A stretch of 64,000 nucleotides of DNA, taken from assembly GCA_036023115.1 (NCBI GenBank), contig JAYKKT010000089.1, positions 12,320,501-12,384,500 of the forward strand. The letters are read 5' to 3'. The position numbers and the translations under genes are program-made. Within the stretch, counting starts at the first letter, position 1, and each line of letters begins with the position of its first letter. This stretch comes from Brasenia schreberi (lineage: Eukaryota > Streptophyta > Magnoliopsida > Nymphaeales > Cabombaceae). This document shows positions 1-10,915 of this stretch, one piece after another. Under the pieces are notes generated by a model. That model was given only the letters and a program-made list of their open reading frames with translations, made no database searches and was not told the DNA's origin.

Positions 1-40
1 AAAGATTCTCTCATGTTATGTATTGTACTGCAACTAATAG

Positions 41-82
41 CTCACCTAGCTGACTTGTCTCACAAGTTGAAGGTCGTGAGTA
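41..82 (+). mobile_element. Fragment of the SINE-like family
   Basis: CTCACAAGTTGAAGGTCGTG preceded by CACCTAGCTGAC matches the core of the family; the 3' half is absent or diverged. Confidence 0.4.
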
Positions 83-361
83 AAAAAAGTTAACTATGCA
101 AGATAATGAGTAGACATGACCATAACCGCCGGTTTTGATTCTAGTTTGTTTTGCTGTTTCAGCCTGTTTGGTTTTCAAACCGTTAGGCTGATTTTAAACC
201 GTCAATGTATAATCTTGAGCATGTTAAGGCCTCACAATAGATATGTATGAATAAGTGCATAAAGAATATAAAATGCGACAAACGTGTTCTTAGCAAAATA
301 AAGCTTGAAATTTTTGAATAAACCATAATTTTATAAAATTATATGAAACATTATTCATTGA

Positions 362-418
362 AAAAACACCAACCAAAACCAAGCCTTGTCTTGCACCAAG
401 TGGGATCCGCTACACGTA
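362..418 (-). mobile_element. LINE 3'-terminal fragment, related subfamily
   Basis: ACCAAAACCAAGCCTTGTCT followed by CACCAAGTGGGATCCGCTAC is a variant of the LINE 3' box (AAGCCTT...GGGGTCGGCTAC) next to an ACCAAA-rich tail. Only about 55 bp survive, so the subfamily is uncertain. Confidence 0.5.
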
Positions 419-439
419 GACATGTCAATATGAGCTCGG

Positions 440-441
<2 letters not shown>

Positions 442-514
<73 letters not shown>
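442..514. repeat. (TA)n microsatellite
   Basis: About 36 uninterrupted TA units. The open frame here (YIYI) is only the repeat. Confidence 0.95.
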
Positions 515-516
<2 letters not shown>

Positions 517-979
517 AGTGGCCAAGCCTGCATCGGCCCCGAGAGCCAGGCAATATGGTCCTGCTCCTAAAATGGACCTGAAATTTCAAGCCCGGCCTTG
601 CATTTTTCTATTGCGAGACCGGCTTGAAATTTCAAGCCCGGCTCATTTTTGACATCTCTACCACACGCAATCTTAGTAGCCACTGTGCTCCATATTGTGC
701 CATATCTAATGGAAATACAAGATATCACAATAATCTTGTTATGGATGCTACGTCAAACAAGCAGACAATTAGTTAGAGTCTAGCTCTCATTAAATTGGGC
801 AGTGCAAACGGAACCCAACTTCGGGTTTGACTCGGTTCAAATTCACTGCACATATTTTATTTAAATTTAATCACAAATGTGCATATGAAGAATAATTGGA
901 TTTTGTGGTATATTTTTATTACATGAAGATGTTGAGATGGAGGAGTTGTCACACACGAAAATATCATATATATATATAT

Positions 980-1250
980 ATATAATGAGGTTATTAGAAA
1001 CAAATTGAGAGTGATACCAATAGATGATAAAATGAGGAGAAACCGTTTAAGATGGTTTGAATACATAGAAAGATAACTCAAGAAAGTTAAAAGAAAAAAA
1101 TTATGAAAATATTAAAAGAAGAAAATATGTGAAAGAAATAATAAATAATGATCTAACTTATGGTGAACATGAAGCATGATCGGATTCTATGGAAACAAAG
1201 AATCCATGTAACCTCCTATATAGTATGGAAAAAGACTTGGTAGTTGTTGT
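980..1250 (+). mobile_element. RTE LINE 3' fragment
   Basis: After a short TA run, the plus strand translates to a degenerate NEVIRNKL...DDKMRRNRLRWFEYIER, the C-terminal region of the LINE RT protein, followed by the 3' terminal box (GGAAACAAAGAATCCATGTA) and a short GTTGTTG tail. It lacks everything upstream. The start probably reflects 5' truncation. Confidence 0.8.
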
Positions 1251-2680
1251 ATATCTTTTTAAACTAAACGGGTTCACTTCTAAATTGTGGATCTCAAGAG
1301 CTACTGCAACAGCTAGTGGTTCTGCTTGAAACCATATATGTTCATGGTCTAAAATTGTCTTTGCTGTGTCGACCTGAAGTAACAAGAAAAAGGTCACTTG
1401 GTGTTTGGGTTGATCTGTTTCTGACACAAATCAAAATTGAAATGACACGACACAAGCATGACTAGATGCACGAAATTGCTGGCAATGTACTGCTGTTCAT
1501 GGACCCAAAAAGTACCTGCTAATGCCCACTAGAAGCAACAGGAAAATAAAGAAATAGTTGTGTTATGTTGTCCTGTTTTTGACACAAACACAAAATAGCA
1601 GCAAATTACTCAGGACACAAAATTGCCACCCGTAGATGTAAACGAAGTTTTATGTTGGTTTAAAAGAAACCCAGGGGCGTTTGTTTTTGTCAACTTCAGA
1701 TCTGAACCCAATTAATTTGGATTTGAACTCATTGTTCCTGTTTGATCAGGTGTTGTCTACTATAATTTCTGTTGTAATGAACGAATTTTGTTGCCAAAAT
1801 TAAAATGTTATAGATCCATCTTCTTCGTGCTGAGAAGTTTAACTCCAGAAGGACACACCACACTGGTAGGGTGTCGGGTTGGTATGGGTCAATCCAGATC
1901 GAGACACTACTGGTTCCATTCTTCCTTTACAAGGGTGGACCTTAATGAGGTCTATGCAGGTCAGGTTCGGGTCAAACCCGATCATATTGACATCCTTACT
2001 TAAGAGACCATAGTTGCCATAACCAATTGCATGTATAATCTATATAATACATACTTAACAGCCTTTGATTAGTTATGTCTTAATAAAACCAACCTGACGT
2101 ATGTAGTTTACGTCACTTGAGTGAGTAGACATGCCATTTGGGGTGGCAATTTCATCGTGGTTCGTGTTCCTCGCGTGTCAGTTTCGTGTTTGTGTCAGAA
2201 ACAGGTAAACTGTACACGACCGCACTATTCTTTTCATGGTTTGGTGGGAAAGGAACAAATGCAGGCCAAACATGATCCAAAAGCCTTATATATTACTCTG
2301 GACTAACACGAACATGCTTTCTAGGTCATGTATTAGGATGGATGTTCAGAACAAACCTTTTCAGGTTATGTACATGGCAGGTTCTCATGTCGTGCCTGTA
2401 TCATCAGCTCTAACTAAATACAGCCAAATTTGAACTCATGTCCGTGAACAAGTGCAATCACCTCGAGCTTCTTCTCTATTCGAGTTTTGAGTATATGAGC
2501 TCCTTCCTATTATGGAAGCAGTGATAAATGAATAGTATGTTTTGGTACGTCATTTTGCATAAACATTTTTGTTAGGTCATTCAATTTTTCAAGAGATGAT
2601 AAAACAAAAAGCATTAAATATAAAAGTATAACGATTCTCTTTTTTTCTTTTATAATTCAAAGCTCTATAATTAATTGTAT
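1251..2680. other. No gene; hAT-like end fragments
   Basis: No coding signal. ATTGCCACCC ends a piece at 1637 and GGGTGGCAATTTC starts another at 2139. Both flank sequence rich in GTGTCGTG / CACGAACACG words, as also at 12718-12772 and 38380-38650. Boundaries cannot be paired with confidence. Confidence 0.35.
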
Positions 2681-2700
2681 CAATCGAACGGTAAAAATAC

Positions 2701-2877
2701 AACTAAGCCTTTTTACGATACTAGATGGGCGGCTACATAAATTCTTTGTTTCCACATAACCCTATCATTAAATAATAAATAAGTTTTACACCGTTGTCGG
2801 TAACCTAACGCAATCCTCCTCCTTTATCGAGGATTGGGACCGGCCATGCAAGAGTGATCCCTTACAAGGACGGAGTT
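2701..2877 (-). mobile_element. Internally deleted mini-LINE (RTE 5' end joined to 3' end)
   Basis: The first ~75 bp match the 3' terminus of the LINE family (complement of the tail region seen at 57475-57535). The last ~80 bp match its extreme 5' terminus (complement of the start of copies B and D). Everything between is missing. The unit is flanked by AATCGAACGGTAAAAATAC (2682-2700) and AATCGAACGGTACAAATAC (2878-2896), 18/19 identical. The duplication shows that it inserted as a ~177-bp unit, so it was probably mobilised in trans by the full-length element. Confidence 0.82.
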
Positions 2878-2899
2878 AATCGAACGGTACAAATACTTA

Positions 2900-4190
2900 T
2901 GCAAAATTATGCATTTATCTGTGCCTATTAGTCTCTTGTTTTTTTGCATATAGTAGTGAATTAAGACCCACATGTTTGATTCTCCTGCACTTTTTGTGCA
3001 CTCGAACCGCAGCCTAGAGAATCACTAAAACCACTAATTCCCATTCTCCCAATTCACATATTGTTCACAATGGCGACTAAGAATCCATATAGCAATTCCA
3101 ACTGCCGAGCAAAAAATGGCTCAGTTTCCAGGTTCATTTGTTCACAAATTATAAACCCAGCCCTTGCTTATGAGAAGACAGAAACCAGAACCAGATCCAA
3201 ACTGAAACCGGTGGTTCCAAACCACCAGTTCAAGTATTTTTAAAATTACTATTTTTTTAATAAAATTACCGGTTTCAAGCAGTTCTGAACCCAAACCAGG
3301 CCTGGGCCAGTTCTATTTACCTGGAACCAGACATGTCTAAACTGACCCATCTATTGTATGTGCCTAAAGCTTAGTTGTGGTTGTATGTGCCTAGGTGATA
3401 ACACCCCTACAGAACGCATCGGATGCTTGAATCATTGGACGGCAGGATTGTGAAAGTTACAAACATATGAAAGCAACGGCAATGAGTAAACATCAAGGCT
3501 ACCAAACAAGGTATCGGTATCGGCATCAGCATCGTGCTGAGTTCGTCCCGGCTCAGCTGGCGAGCTAAAGAGCTGAACTGCACTCTGACTTAGGAATATG
3601 AAAAGGGACCAAGTTAGGACCATCTTGGATCGACTCAGACAGGCTCATATAGTTGAGTTACTGAGTATAAATAAAATTGCACGGTACATTTTAGAACATG
3701 CTAACCCAATTAATTAGTTAGATGGATGGACATATCTTTATTGGTTTGAGAGTTGTATCTTTAGAATACACGATAAAACGACTTAAATGAGCATACTTCA
3801 TGCTTTCATCAAGCTCTTGTCAGCTTATTTCGTTTTTAGTTCTTTTATAAGTGAGCTCAAGCTCCTCTTATGTGAGCAAAAGTGACAAGCAAGGTGCAAG
3901 CAACAGTGTTCGAGATGAACCACAAACAGGCCCAGCTTGGCTCGTTAAACAGTCTTAGTTATTGATGGCGACTAGGCTAAGTAATTGTAAACTACATGCT
4001 TTTTGTTATGAAATGCAGATATTACAAGCATGAGATGAGCTGCTACAATTAGATGTAGCGATCACAAATGTTTGGCCAGCCACATTCTTGATCACATATG
4101 CAGGCTAGCAACAACATGAAGCATTTCTGAGAATTAACTCTACAATCTTGTTGACACAAAAGATAAAGTCAGAGCAGACAAAAATAGGCA
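2900..4190. other. Intergenic, no gene recognised
   Basis: AACCAGAACC/GGTTCC-rich words at 3170-3330 look like a degenerate short transposon. The rest, to the ARF4 tail relic, shows nothing I can name. Confidence 0.4.
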
Positions 4191-4191
4191 G

Positions 4192-4370
4192 CTAAGTCCA
4201 AGTTACTGTTACCAATGAATCCGCATGATCTGAAGATGACTTAGATATATCAACAGATGCAGGGGCATCTGAGCAACTATCAGCCACATAGCTCTTCACC
4301 AGAGGGCCCTTCCTCAAACACCTCTTCATGAGTCAATATCTCAATCTTGGAAGCAATATTACAGAGTAAG
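4192..4370 (-). pseudogene. Decayed relic of the last ARF4 exon (end of PB1 and C-tail)
   Basis: Just downstream of the ARF4 stop, the minus strand at 4319-4363 encodes CNIASKIEILTHEEV. This matches the last PB1 strand of ARF4 (pattern FCNxxxKIxxxTxEEV). A second frame over 4192-4275 encodes SDAPASVDISKSSSDHADS and ends in TAG, which resembles the usual Ser-rich ARF4 tail. The two pieces are in different frames, so a frameshift lies between them. Neither piece is joined to exon 11: there is no GT donor after DDPWH and no AG acceptor before CNIA. I infer an ancestral twelfth exon that is no longer used. It could still be reached by an unusual splice I cannot see. Confidence 0.7.
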
Positions 4371-4420
4371 ATGCATTGCAATTAGCACCTCACCAAATAG
4401 AAACAGATCAAGAAAGAAAC

Positions 4421-7400
4421 TTAATGCCATGGGTCATCACCCACAAGCATCGTATCATTGTCATGATCAGTATAGACTATTTGCCACCCCTTCTCAGGGT
4501 CACGCAATAGTCCTTGCATATTGAAAAGACGCTCTAACTCTGAGATGAGATCACTGTATCCATTAAGTTTTGAGAGATCAATGGCCCTCCACATTAGGCT
4601 CCCTTGCTTGTGCGCCTGCAAGAACTTCAAACAGATAGTCGTCAACTAAGATAGAAAGTATAAACAGCACCACACGCTGGTGAGGTGAAAGATTTAGGTT
4701 CTTACTCTGGGACCGTCCCAAAATTGCTGAATGTTAGGGTGCAACTGCTTCTCACTTTGATCTAAACCAGCTAGAGGAAAAGACTGATGACAGATCTCCT
4801 TTGCCTGTGATGAAGGCAAGGGCCTAAAAACTGGATCTTCGACATTTGTTACAGAGTCATCCAGTTTTAAGGAGAAGCCAAAGAGGCGGCAACTGTTTCT
4901 ACCACGCTCTCTGACATTTTGGAGTTCATTACAGTCTTTGTGATTAGCAGCATTAGCAGCATGTTCATCATTATGCTGGTTGTGAAGTAATCTGAAGGTA
5001 TCGGAGGATCGCATACTTCTGGGTCCCTCCTGAGAATCATACATAGGAGAACCCTGTCGCCTTTTTGGCAGTTCACCACAATCAAAGCAACTACCATTGC
5101 CTCCCAACTCTGTGCTCTTCTCCACGGTCTCAACACCATATGTGGAATAAAAAGATCCAGCCTGGTCACTTGCTTGCTGAAACATGAGAACGGACGATGG
5201 TGAAGAAACCTTAGGCGACATCCTCGGATGCAAATGACAAGTATAATCCCGTTTCTGTGAGGGAAGCTTGCTTCCTCCAATCGGTATTTGAGAGGCTTGT
5301 ACAATTTTCAACCCCAAATCTTCGAAGGGTCTCACATCACCTTGTGCAGGTGAACTGCGTGGAAAATTTTCTTGACCTTGCAAGACCTTTAGGAATCCAT
5401 TAGATATACACTTCTCGCGACCACAGGAAGCTTCTGATGGTGGATTCCTGGATCCTACAAATGGACCTAAGGCAGATGGCTTAACCAAGGGAAAATCTGT
5501 TTTATGAATGGTATCATATGGTGCAATAAAGCCTGAAATTTCTTGACCTTGCAAGACCTTTTGGAATCTCAAAGATTCATTGAGGTCTGGAAAACTCCCA
5601 CCATCTGCATGGATAACAAGAGAGATGAATCTCATTTACAAAATGTAGGCCAGATACTACGAAGATTATATTTTCAGCTTAAAATAAAAAATATACCAGG
5701 AACAGGGAAATCCACTCTGATGGATGGGAGAGTTATCTTCTGTCTCTTTGCCCCAGATATTAATGGCAAGCTGAAACCTGAGACTGAACCTGAAGGTTCA
5801 ATATCCCAAGGCGAGACTCTGTCATGAAGATTAATTCCTGCATCGTCATCCCATCTGACCTGTAAGAATGTGAACGAAGGTAAAAGTTTTGAATAAGCAT
5901 ATGGAAAGATGCATAGTGCGATTCAACCAATGTGGCATCAGGCAGACTAAGATGGATACATCTGATGGCAACAAGTGACTTGAATTTTGGATAGAACTGA
6001 GGGAATCCAAAATGGACGCGTTAAATATGTTAATGAGAGTCAGGAGAAGGTACCATCAAGCATCTCCATATTGATCCAGGCCACCTAATGGGATCAACAT
6101 CACCGCAACCATCTATTTGTCCAGTGAATCTACAATTATCGATACTTCCATCGGTCTACATCGGATGAATTCTACCGAGTTTCAGCAAGCAGAAACAGAC
6201 ACGTAGCAGAAAACAAACCTCCTCTCCACTGCATCTTCAGTCTGAACTCGCATTTTAAGCTTCATCCCAATGGAGTATGAATGGCTACAGCTCTTCACAT
6301 ATTTCCAGTAGGGAATAATAAATTCTGCTGGGCTCGCTCTAAATTATGAAAGACCACACAAGAACAAAATCATGAGAGAGCACACAAGAACATCAAATGG
6401 AACAAGAAGTCAGAACTCTGATCTGTATGCAGTAATCATTTCAGAATAGCCGTTAACCAGGCTACTACTACTTATTTATTGAGGATAAAATGCACACAAG
6501 CAGACAAAAGTATTGCTAGAGAAAACAGCAACCTTTCCCCTTTTTGAAAAGTTAAACTATCAAAACATAGTTGCAAAACCACTTTGTTCACCTTCAAATT
6601 ATTCACATGTTTCAAGGTAAAAAATCACAGCATCACCTACTTCTGAAAGATTGAAACATATTCATGGACAATTAGATGTTCTCTGATGAGAAAAAATCAA
6701 TGAGTAACTCCTCCTATGGCACTCGATCCTCCCATTCAAAGTACTTGATGAAGTCATTGGCTACTATTTTCAGCCCTTATCATGATTAGGATAAATCACC
6801 ATAGAGGGCCTCTGCTTATCTGGAAAAGAAGACAATACTAACAAGAAACCCTATAAAGTTCAAGTATACCTTGGGTTGTAGTAAATGTGAAACACGGTCT
6901 TGGTGGATAATGCATTAACAACCATGGAAAGAATGTTCACATTTGAAAGCTGAGTGAACATGATCGGATAAGGAACAGAATAGCGCGGTCTATCTGCTCT
7001 TCGAATTCCAAGTCTTAACTCTCCATCTTCACCACTGTGACAATAAAAGTTGAAGCAAAGGCTCAATAAGGCCGGTTCAGAGATAATTAAAAAAAAATCA
7101 TTCAGTAACAAATGGTAAAAGTCGAAAACAATGACTACAGTCATGAGCACCATACGTTAGAAACAACACGGCATCCCCAGACATCAACTTCTTTTTGTTG
7201 ACGAAAGAACTCCATCCGGTAGTAAGCAAATGCCTACGCGGCTGACCTGCAGGAGCGACATTATACCATCAACTTCGAGTGGCATGATTTAAGGCAGTTT
7301 CTTTCCTAAATCGTATGCCTTCGGCAAAATCTAGAAGAATTTGTGAGCATTCCTTTTGCTAACACAAGAATAGGATCATACAAAATGACAGAAACATGTA

Positions 7401-8682
7401 AGATTGCAAGAGATGCATCGAACACAATGAATTTTGCAAAAAAATAAACACAAAATTTCAGTTCCATCATAAGTACCCCTATAGATGTGTCGGAACCTCC
7501 ACATTACACCATGTAAGTCTTTTGCGACAAGCTCTTGCGAAGGCCTTTGTTGATTGTAGTCCTAAAGGAGACATACAAAGAGGAAGGAAGAAGGAAACAT
7601 CAGAGCCAAAAATCTCTTAGAAAAGACCAGCAAGATGTGAAAACAAAAGAGGAACAAAAAACTTTAAGAGAAAAGAGGAAGCGCAAAATGTGACACAAGG
7701 GAGAGCCAACAATGACAATACTCTCAATACCAAGGGGGGAAAGCAGTCCTCGGCGGCTCGCCGGGGAACGGAGAATCCGCCATGCGTGCTTGTGTCTGAT
7801 GCAGTCAATGTCTTACAGAACATATGAGGAATTCTCCTTAGCCTCATCCCGTCCATCTCCTCGCTCTCCTCTTCTCCATTGAAATTCTTCACAGCCGGCT
7901 GCATAGTAAGCCATTTTCCTTCTTTAAGAAAGAAAACCGACTAACCGAAACGAAAAAGAGACCCTCAAAGTTCAAACTTCCAAAGAGAACCCACCTCATC
8001 TTCAGCCAACAGAGACACCTGGGCATAAACTTCATCATTCAATTTCTCAGCCTGAAAAACCACAAGACCACCACCGAAACAGACAAACTTGATAAATCAT
8101 GATTTAATCATCTCTCAGCACAGAACTTGAGAACAGACGCTGCAAACCCGAATTCCCGGTACCAATAAAAAAGTCCCTCATTTGGTAAAAGGGGAGATAC
8201 CAACATTTAAAAACAGGAGGAGGAAACAGTGTCTGAACAACGGAACGAATACAGCGAAGTTCGTCTTCAAATTTGGACTACCAACTATCATATAAACCTC
8301 TAATTTCTAAAACTGAGAACCACCAGTATCAAGAAACAGATGAAGGAACCAATGTATCATCAAAGGAATAAACTTAGAGAGGTAGGTTTCCTCTTACATG
8401 AAGGTTAACGTCAATAACTCGGCAAAAGATCTGAGACGGAATCTCCTGAACTTGAGAGTGGGACTCCTGAGGCAGTTGCTCCAAATGGCCTTGCGGGAAA
8501 TACACTACCAAGCTTCCCTTCTTAGGCAGAGATATTAGAGGGCCAGCACAGGCATACCACAGTTCCAAGCACACAGAAGAAGAGGAATTACACGACGACG
8601 ACGAATAGGCTAAAACTACACCATGTTCACTACCACCGTTCTCAAAAAACCCTTCGTCTGCCTTGTTTAGATCGATCTCCAT
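4421..8682 (-). CDS. ARF4: Auxin response factor 4 (ARF4), 11 coding exons, PB1 domain truncated
   Basis: Nuclear transcription factor that binds auxin response elements; ARF3/ARF4 set abaxial identity in leaves and carpels (family knowledge). I placed the exons by reading frame and GT/AG borders: 8398-8682, 7995-8051, 7731-7898, 7477-7561, 7156-7246, 6870-7034, 6219-6338, 6054-6129, 5697-5859, 4706-5604, 4421-4615. Together they give 2304 nt (767 aa) with all phases compatible. The start is the ATG of MEIDLN. Domains: B3 about residues 140-245 ([43 protein letters not shown]); auxin-response domain about 270-373 ([24 protein letters not shown]); Ser-rich middle region with KVLQGQE at 419 and 476 and CRLFGFSL at 642; partial PB1 704-767 ([23 protein letters not shown]). 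[10 protein letters not shown] plus a PB1 favours ARF4 over ARF3. Oddities: Met190 replaces the usual Glu in HGVEW, Thr229 replaces the usual Arg after VLFL, and translation stops right after DDPWH. Coding potential is otherwise uninterrupted. Total length is close to that of known ARF4 proteins. Confidence 0.95.
5370..5389 (-). promoter_or_regulatory. tasiR-ARF target site 2 in ARF4
   Basis: Second copy of the same 20-nt target, encoding KVLQGQE at residue 476 and about 170 nt downstream of site 1. Two sites in one long exon are the usual ARF3/ARF4 arrangement. Confidence 0.9.
5540..5559 (-). promoter_or_regulatory. tasiR-ARF target site 1 in ARF4
   Basis: On the minus strand this reads AGGTCTTGCAAGGTCAAGAA, encoding the KVLQGQE motif at residue 419. 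It is the established target of the TAS3-derived tasiR-ARF small RNA in ARF2/3/4 genes. The pairing stretch shows no disruption, so post-transcriptional control is probably intact. Confidence 0.9.
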
Positions 8683-9035
8683 GACTTGAAACCACCAACT
8701 TCAATCTCTCTCATCAAAATGTAACGTTTGGCTTGAATCTTTCTCCCTTTCACTTCTTTCCTCTTTCCCATCAATTCAATTTGATCCCCCGCCCCATCCT
8801 CTCTCTCTCTCCTGCAATTGAGATAACAATGATAACATTTTACCAAAAAGACATGGGTCAAAAGAGACAGCCCATCCGTAGTGTACAAAATCTGCAGCCC
8901 CTCCTTCCCATCTCCTACTTTAATTTTTTTTGTGTGAATTTGTTTTTCGCCTGCAGGGAGCAAAAGACGCAAGAGATGGAGACCTGTGCCTGCTTTTATA
9001 AATCAAATCAGAATCTCAAAGTGAGCTCTTGCTGA
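8683..9035 (-). promoter_or_regulatory. ARF4 5' leader / proximal promoter region
   Basis: This is the sequence directly upstream of the ARF4 start codon. It holds a short GA-rich run (complement of the CT run near 8795-8812) typical of plant leaders, and no long competing gene. Start-to-cap distance cannot be fixed from sequence alone. Open frames here on both strands are short and look random. Confidence 0.45.
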
Positions 9036-9380
9036 GACTGTCAGCCTAAGGCCTACTGAATTACTACTGCTGTTGATGCTGCCTCAGCCTACCAATCTGC
9101 TATATTTCGCACACCCTCCCGTAGATTCTATCACTACTAACTAGTCTTTGTACTATTTCCAGCCTACTAAGATAGAAACTAAATATAATCAATCCTCATC
9201 ATCGTATTATGTTTAGGTTGGTGACAACGGTAACGACGGCAGGAGATTAAATACGTTCAGAAGTTCAGAAGTCGTTAAACCAATCTCTTTCATTCACATT
9301 CACTCCTTCATTGATTTAATTAAGAGTACAGTTAGTTGGTTCTTTAGAAGAAACTTACTGGTGTTAAGAGTTTTCTCTGT

Positions 9381-9470
9381 ATAATGGAGACGCCTAAGCC
9401 AGATGCTTGCCCCCAGATCTCGAATTCTTTACCTTCAACTTGTGAGTCGACTCCTTGACCAGATCAGCTT
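9381..9470 (-). mobile_element. tRNA-related SINE-like copy
   Basis: Read on the minus strand, this shares GTCGACTCACAAGTTGAAGG, a B-box-like AATTCGAGATCT and GGCTTAGGCGTCTCCATTAT with the copies at 10813 and 20598. The A box is degenerate. Confidence 0.55.
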
Positions 9471-9730
9471 GCTCGTTGTGCTGTTAGGTTATCATTTTTT
9501 AACGTGAATTTCCTGATTTCATGGTGTTGAAGATTTTTTCTTTGTTATTTTTTTTGGATGAAGTATTTTTATATTTTAAGTGAGGAGCACTTACGGTAAA
9601 CATACGAAAAATTTGAGAAGTGCATGTCTCCTCTCACTGGGAGAGTTGTAGCTTCTTGTTGTGAAAGAAAGTGTTGATCCTTCTGCATGAGCGTGAAACA
9701 AAGGCTTCTCATTTATATTCAATTTTTTTC

Positions 9731-9812
9731 TGGTACAATGGGAGGCCACAGCCTCATGCACTTTCCTGGTATCGAACTCATCACCTTCAACAGGTGAACC
9801 GTTGCTCGTTCT
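9731..9812 (-). mobile_element. tRNA-related SINE-like copy
   Basis: The minus strand reads CACCTGTTGAAGGTGATGAG, then TTCGATACCAGG and GCATGAGGCTGTGGCCTCCC, the same core as the neighbouring copy 350 bp away. The 5' part is poorly kept. Confidence 0.5.
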
Positions 9813-10464
9813 GTAAATCGGTTTCTTTTTAAAAAAAAAAAAAAGAATTGCTGAATTGATTTTAATGAAAAGTATCCTCCTGTTAAGGATTTTGACTGTT
9901 TTATTTAGTTTTTGATGTGTGTATGTGTGTGTGGGGTTCCTGCAGCAAAGAGGCAGGTTGTGACTTACCAGTAACCGACAAATACTCAGTTCTTTAGGCT
10001 GTTTTTGGACGGGGACCCGGACAAAACGGGTTATCATTCAATGCCTCCCTCGCCCTTTTCGGCTTTTCTCTTCTTTCTATCTGACTCTTGTGGTTATGGT
10101 GGTCGGCAGTCTTTTCTAATTTTAAAATATTTTTTAATATATTAGTTATTGCATTTCTTTTTTACCTCTCCAGCATTTACTAAACAGCCCTCCTTTTTCA
10201 GGTGGGCCATGATTTGTAGGATAGGGCCCACGGAATGGAAACTCCCGGCAGAGAAAGGGGTTCCCTACTTTCTGCCAAGATCCGGAAATTCTAGTCCTCA
10301 TCTTAACGGTGTTTGATTAGTGAGACAAAAATGTTTAGAAAACTTTTTCTTATGTGTGTATGTGAGCTTGAAGGAACTAAGTATTCAAGGAATCATGGTT
10401 GCATCACTCTCATTTCTTTCTCTCTCATTTATATCGGTTAGCTGTTTGACAATGTACCGGCCGG

Positions 10465-10521
10465 CCAAAACCCAAACCAAGCCCTACGTCTTACTAAGTG
10501 GGGTCGGCTACATGGATTTTT
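10465..10521 (-). mobile_element. LINE 3'-terminal fragment, related subfamily
   Basis: AAACCCAAACCAAGCCCTAC and GTGGGGTCGGCTACATGGAT match the 3' box of the RTE LINEs in this window, with an AACCCAAACC tail instead of CAA repeats. Too short to define ends or duplications. Confidence 0.55.
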
Positions 10522-10812
10522 AGCTGTCGCTCTGTTGGATCTTGTTTCTAGATGATGATTAACCCGACGAATCATGAACCTTAATCAATTGTTTGCAATA
10601 AACTCTTCCGAGTACTTCTTAATCACCACTACATCAAGGTTTGTTCTCAAAAACAAATTTTGAAGCTCGAAGCTTAGACCGGGTTTTGGCTTGTTCATGA
10701 GCATAACCACGACGAGATTAAAAAAACCCCGATTGGGGCCTGAACATAATTCTATAGCTAATCAAATATAAGCACGGCTTAATTACTTAACCACCAACAA
10801 ACAAAACTAAAA

Positions 10813-10915
10813 TTGCACGAAGACTTGGCTAAGTGGTCAAGTCACAAGTTGAAGGTCATGAGTTCGATATCTGGGGCATGCATCAAGCTTCAGCCTGATA
10901 TCATGATAAACAACC
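10813..10915 (+). mobile_element. tRNA-related SINE-like copy
   Basis: Contains an A-box-like TGGCTAAGTGGT (10827-10838) and a B-box-like GAGTTCGATATC (10860-10871), about 33 bp apart as in tRNA-derived promoters, with CACAAGTTGAAGGTCATG between. Similar sequences occur at 9381-9470, 9731-9812, 20598-20682, 39845-39915 and 41-82. It is not a tRNA: it has no cloverleaf pairing or CCA-ready acceptor stem. Confidence 0.6.

Noticed and set aside
4867..5827. Second-frame and opposite-strand ORFs over ARF4 (4867-5304 minus, 5543-5827 plus)
   Set aside because: They overlap well-supported ARF4 exons and have no domain; they are frame shadows.
10813..10915. A tRNA gene
   Set aside because: A- and B-box-like words are present, but no cloverleaf, anticodon arm or acceptor stem can be drawn; SINE-like is better.
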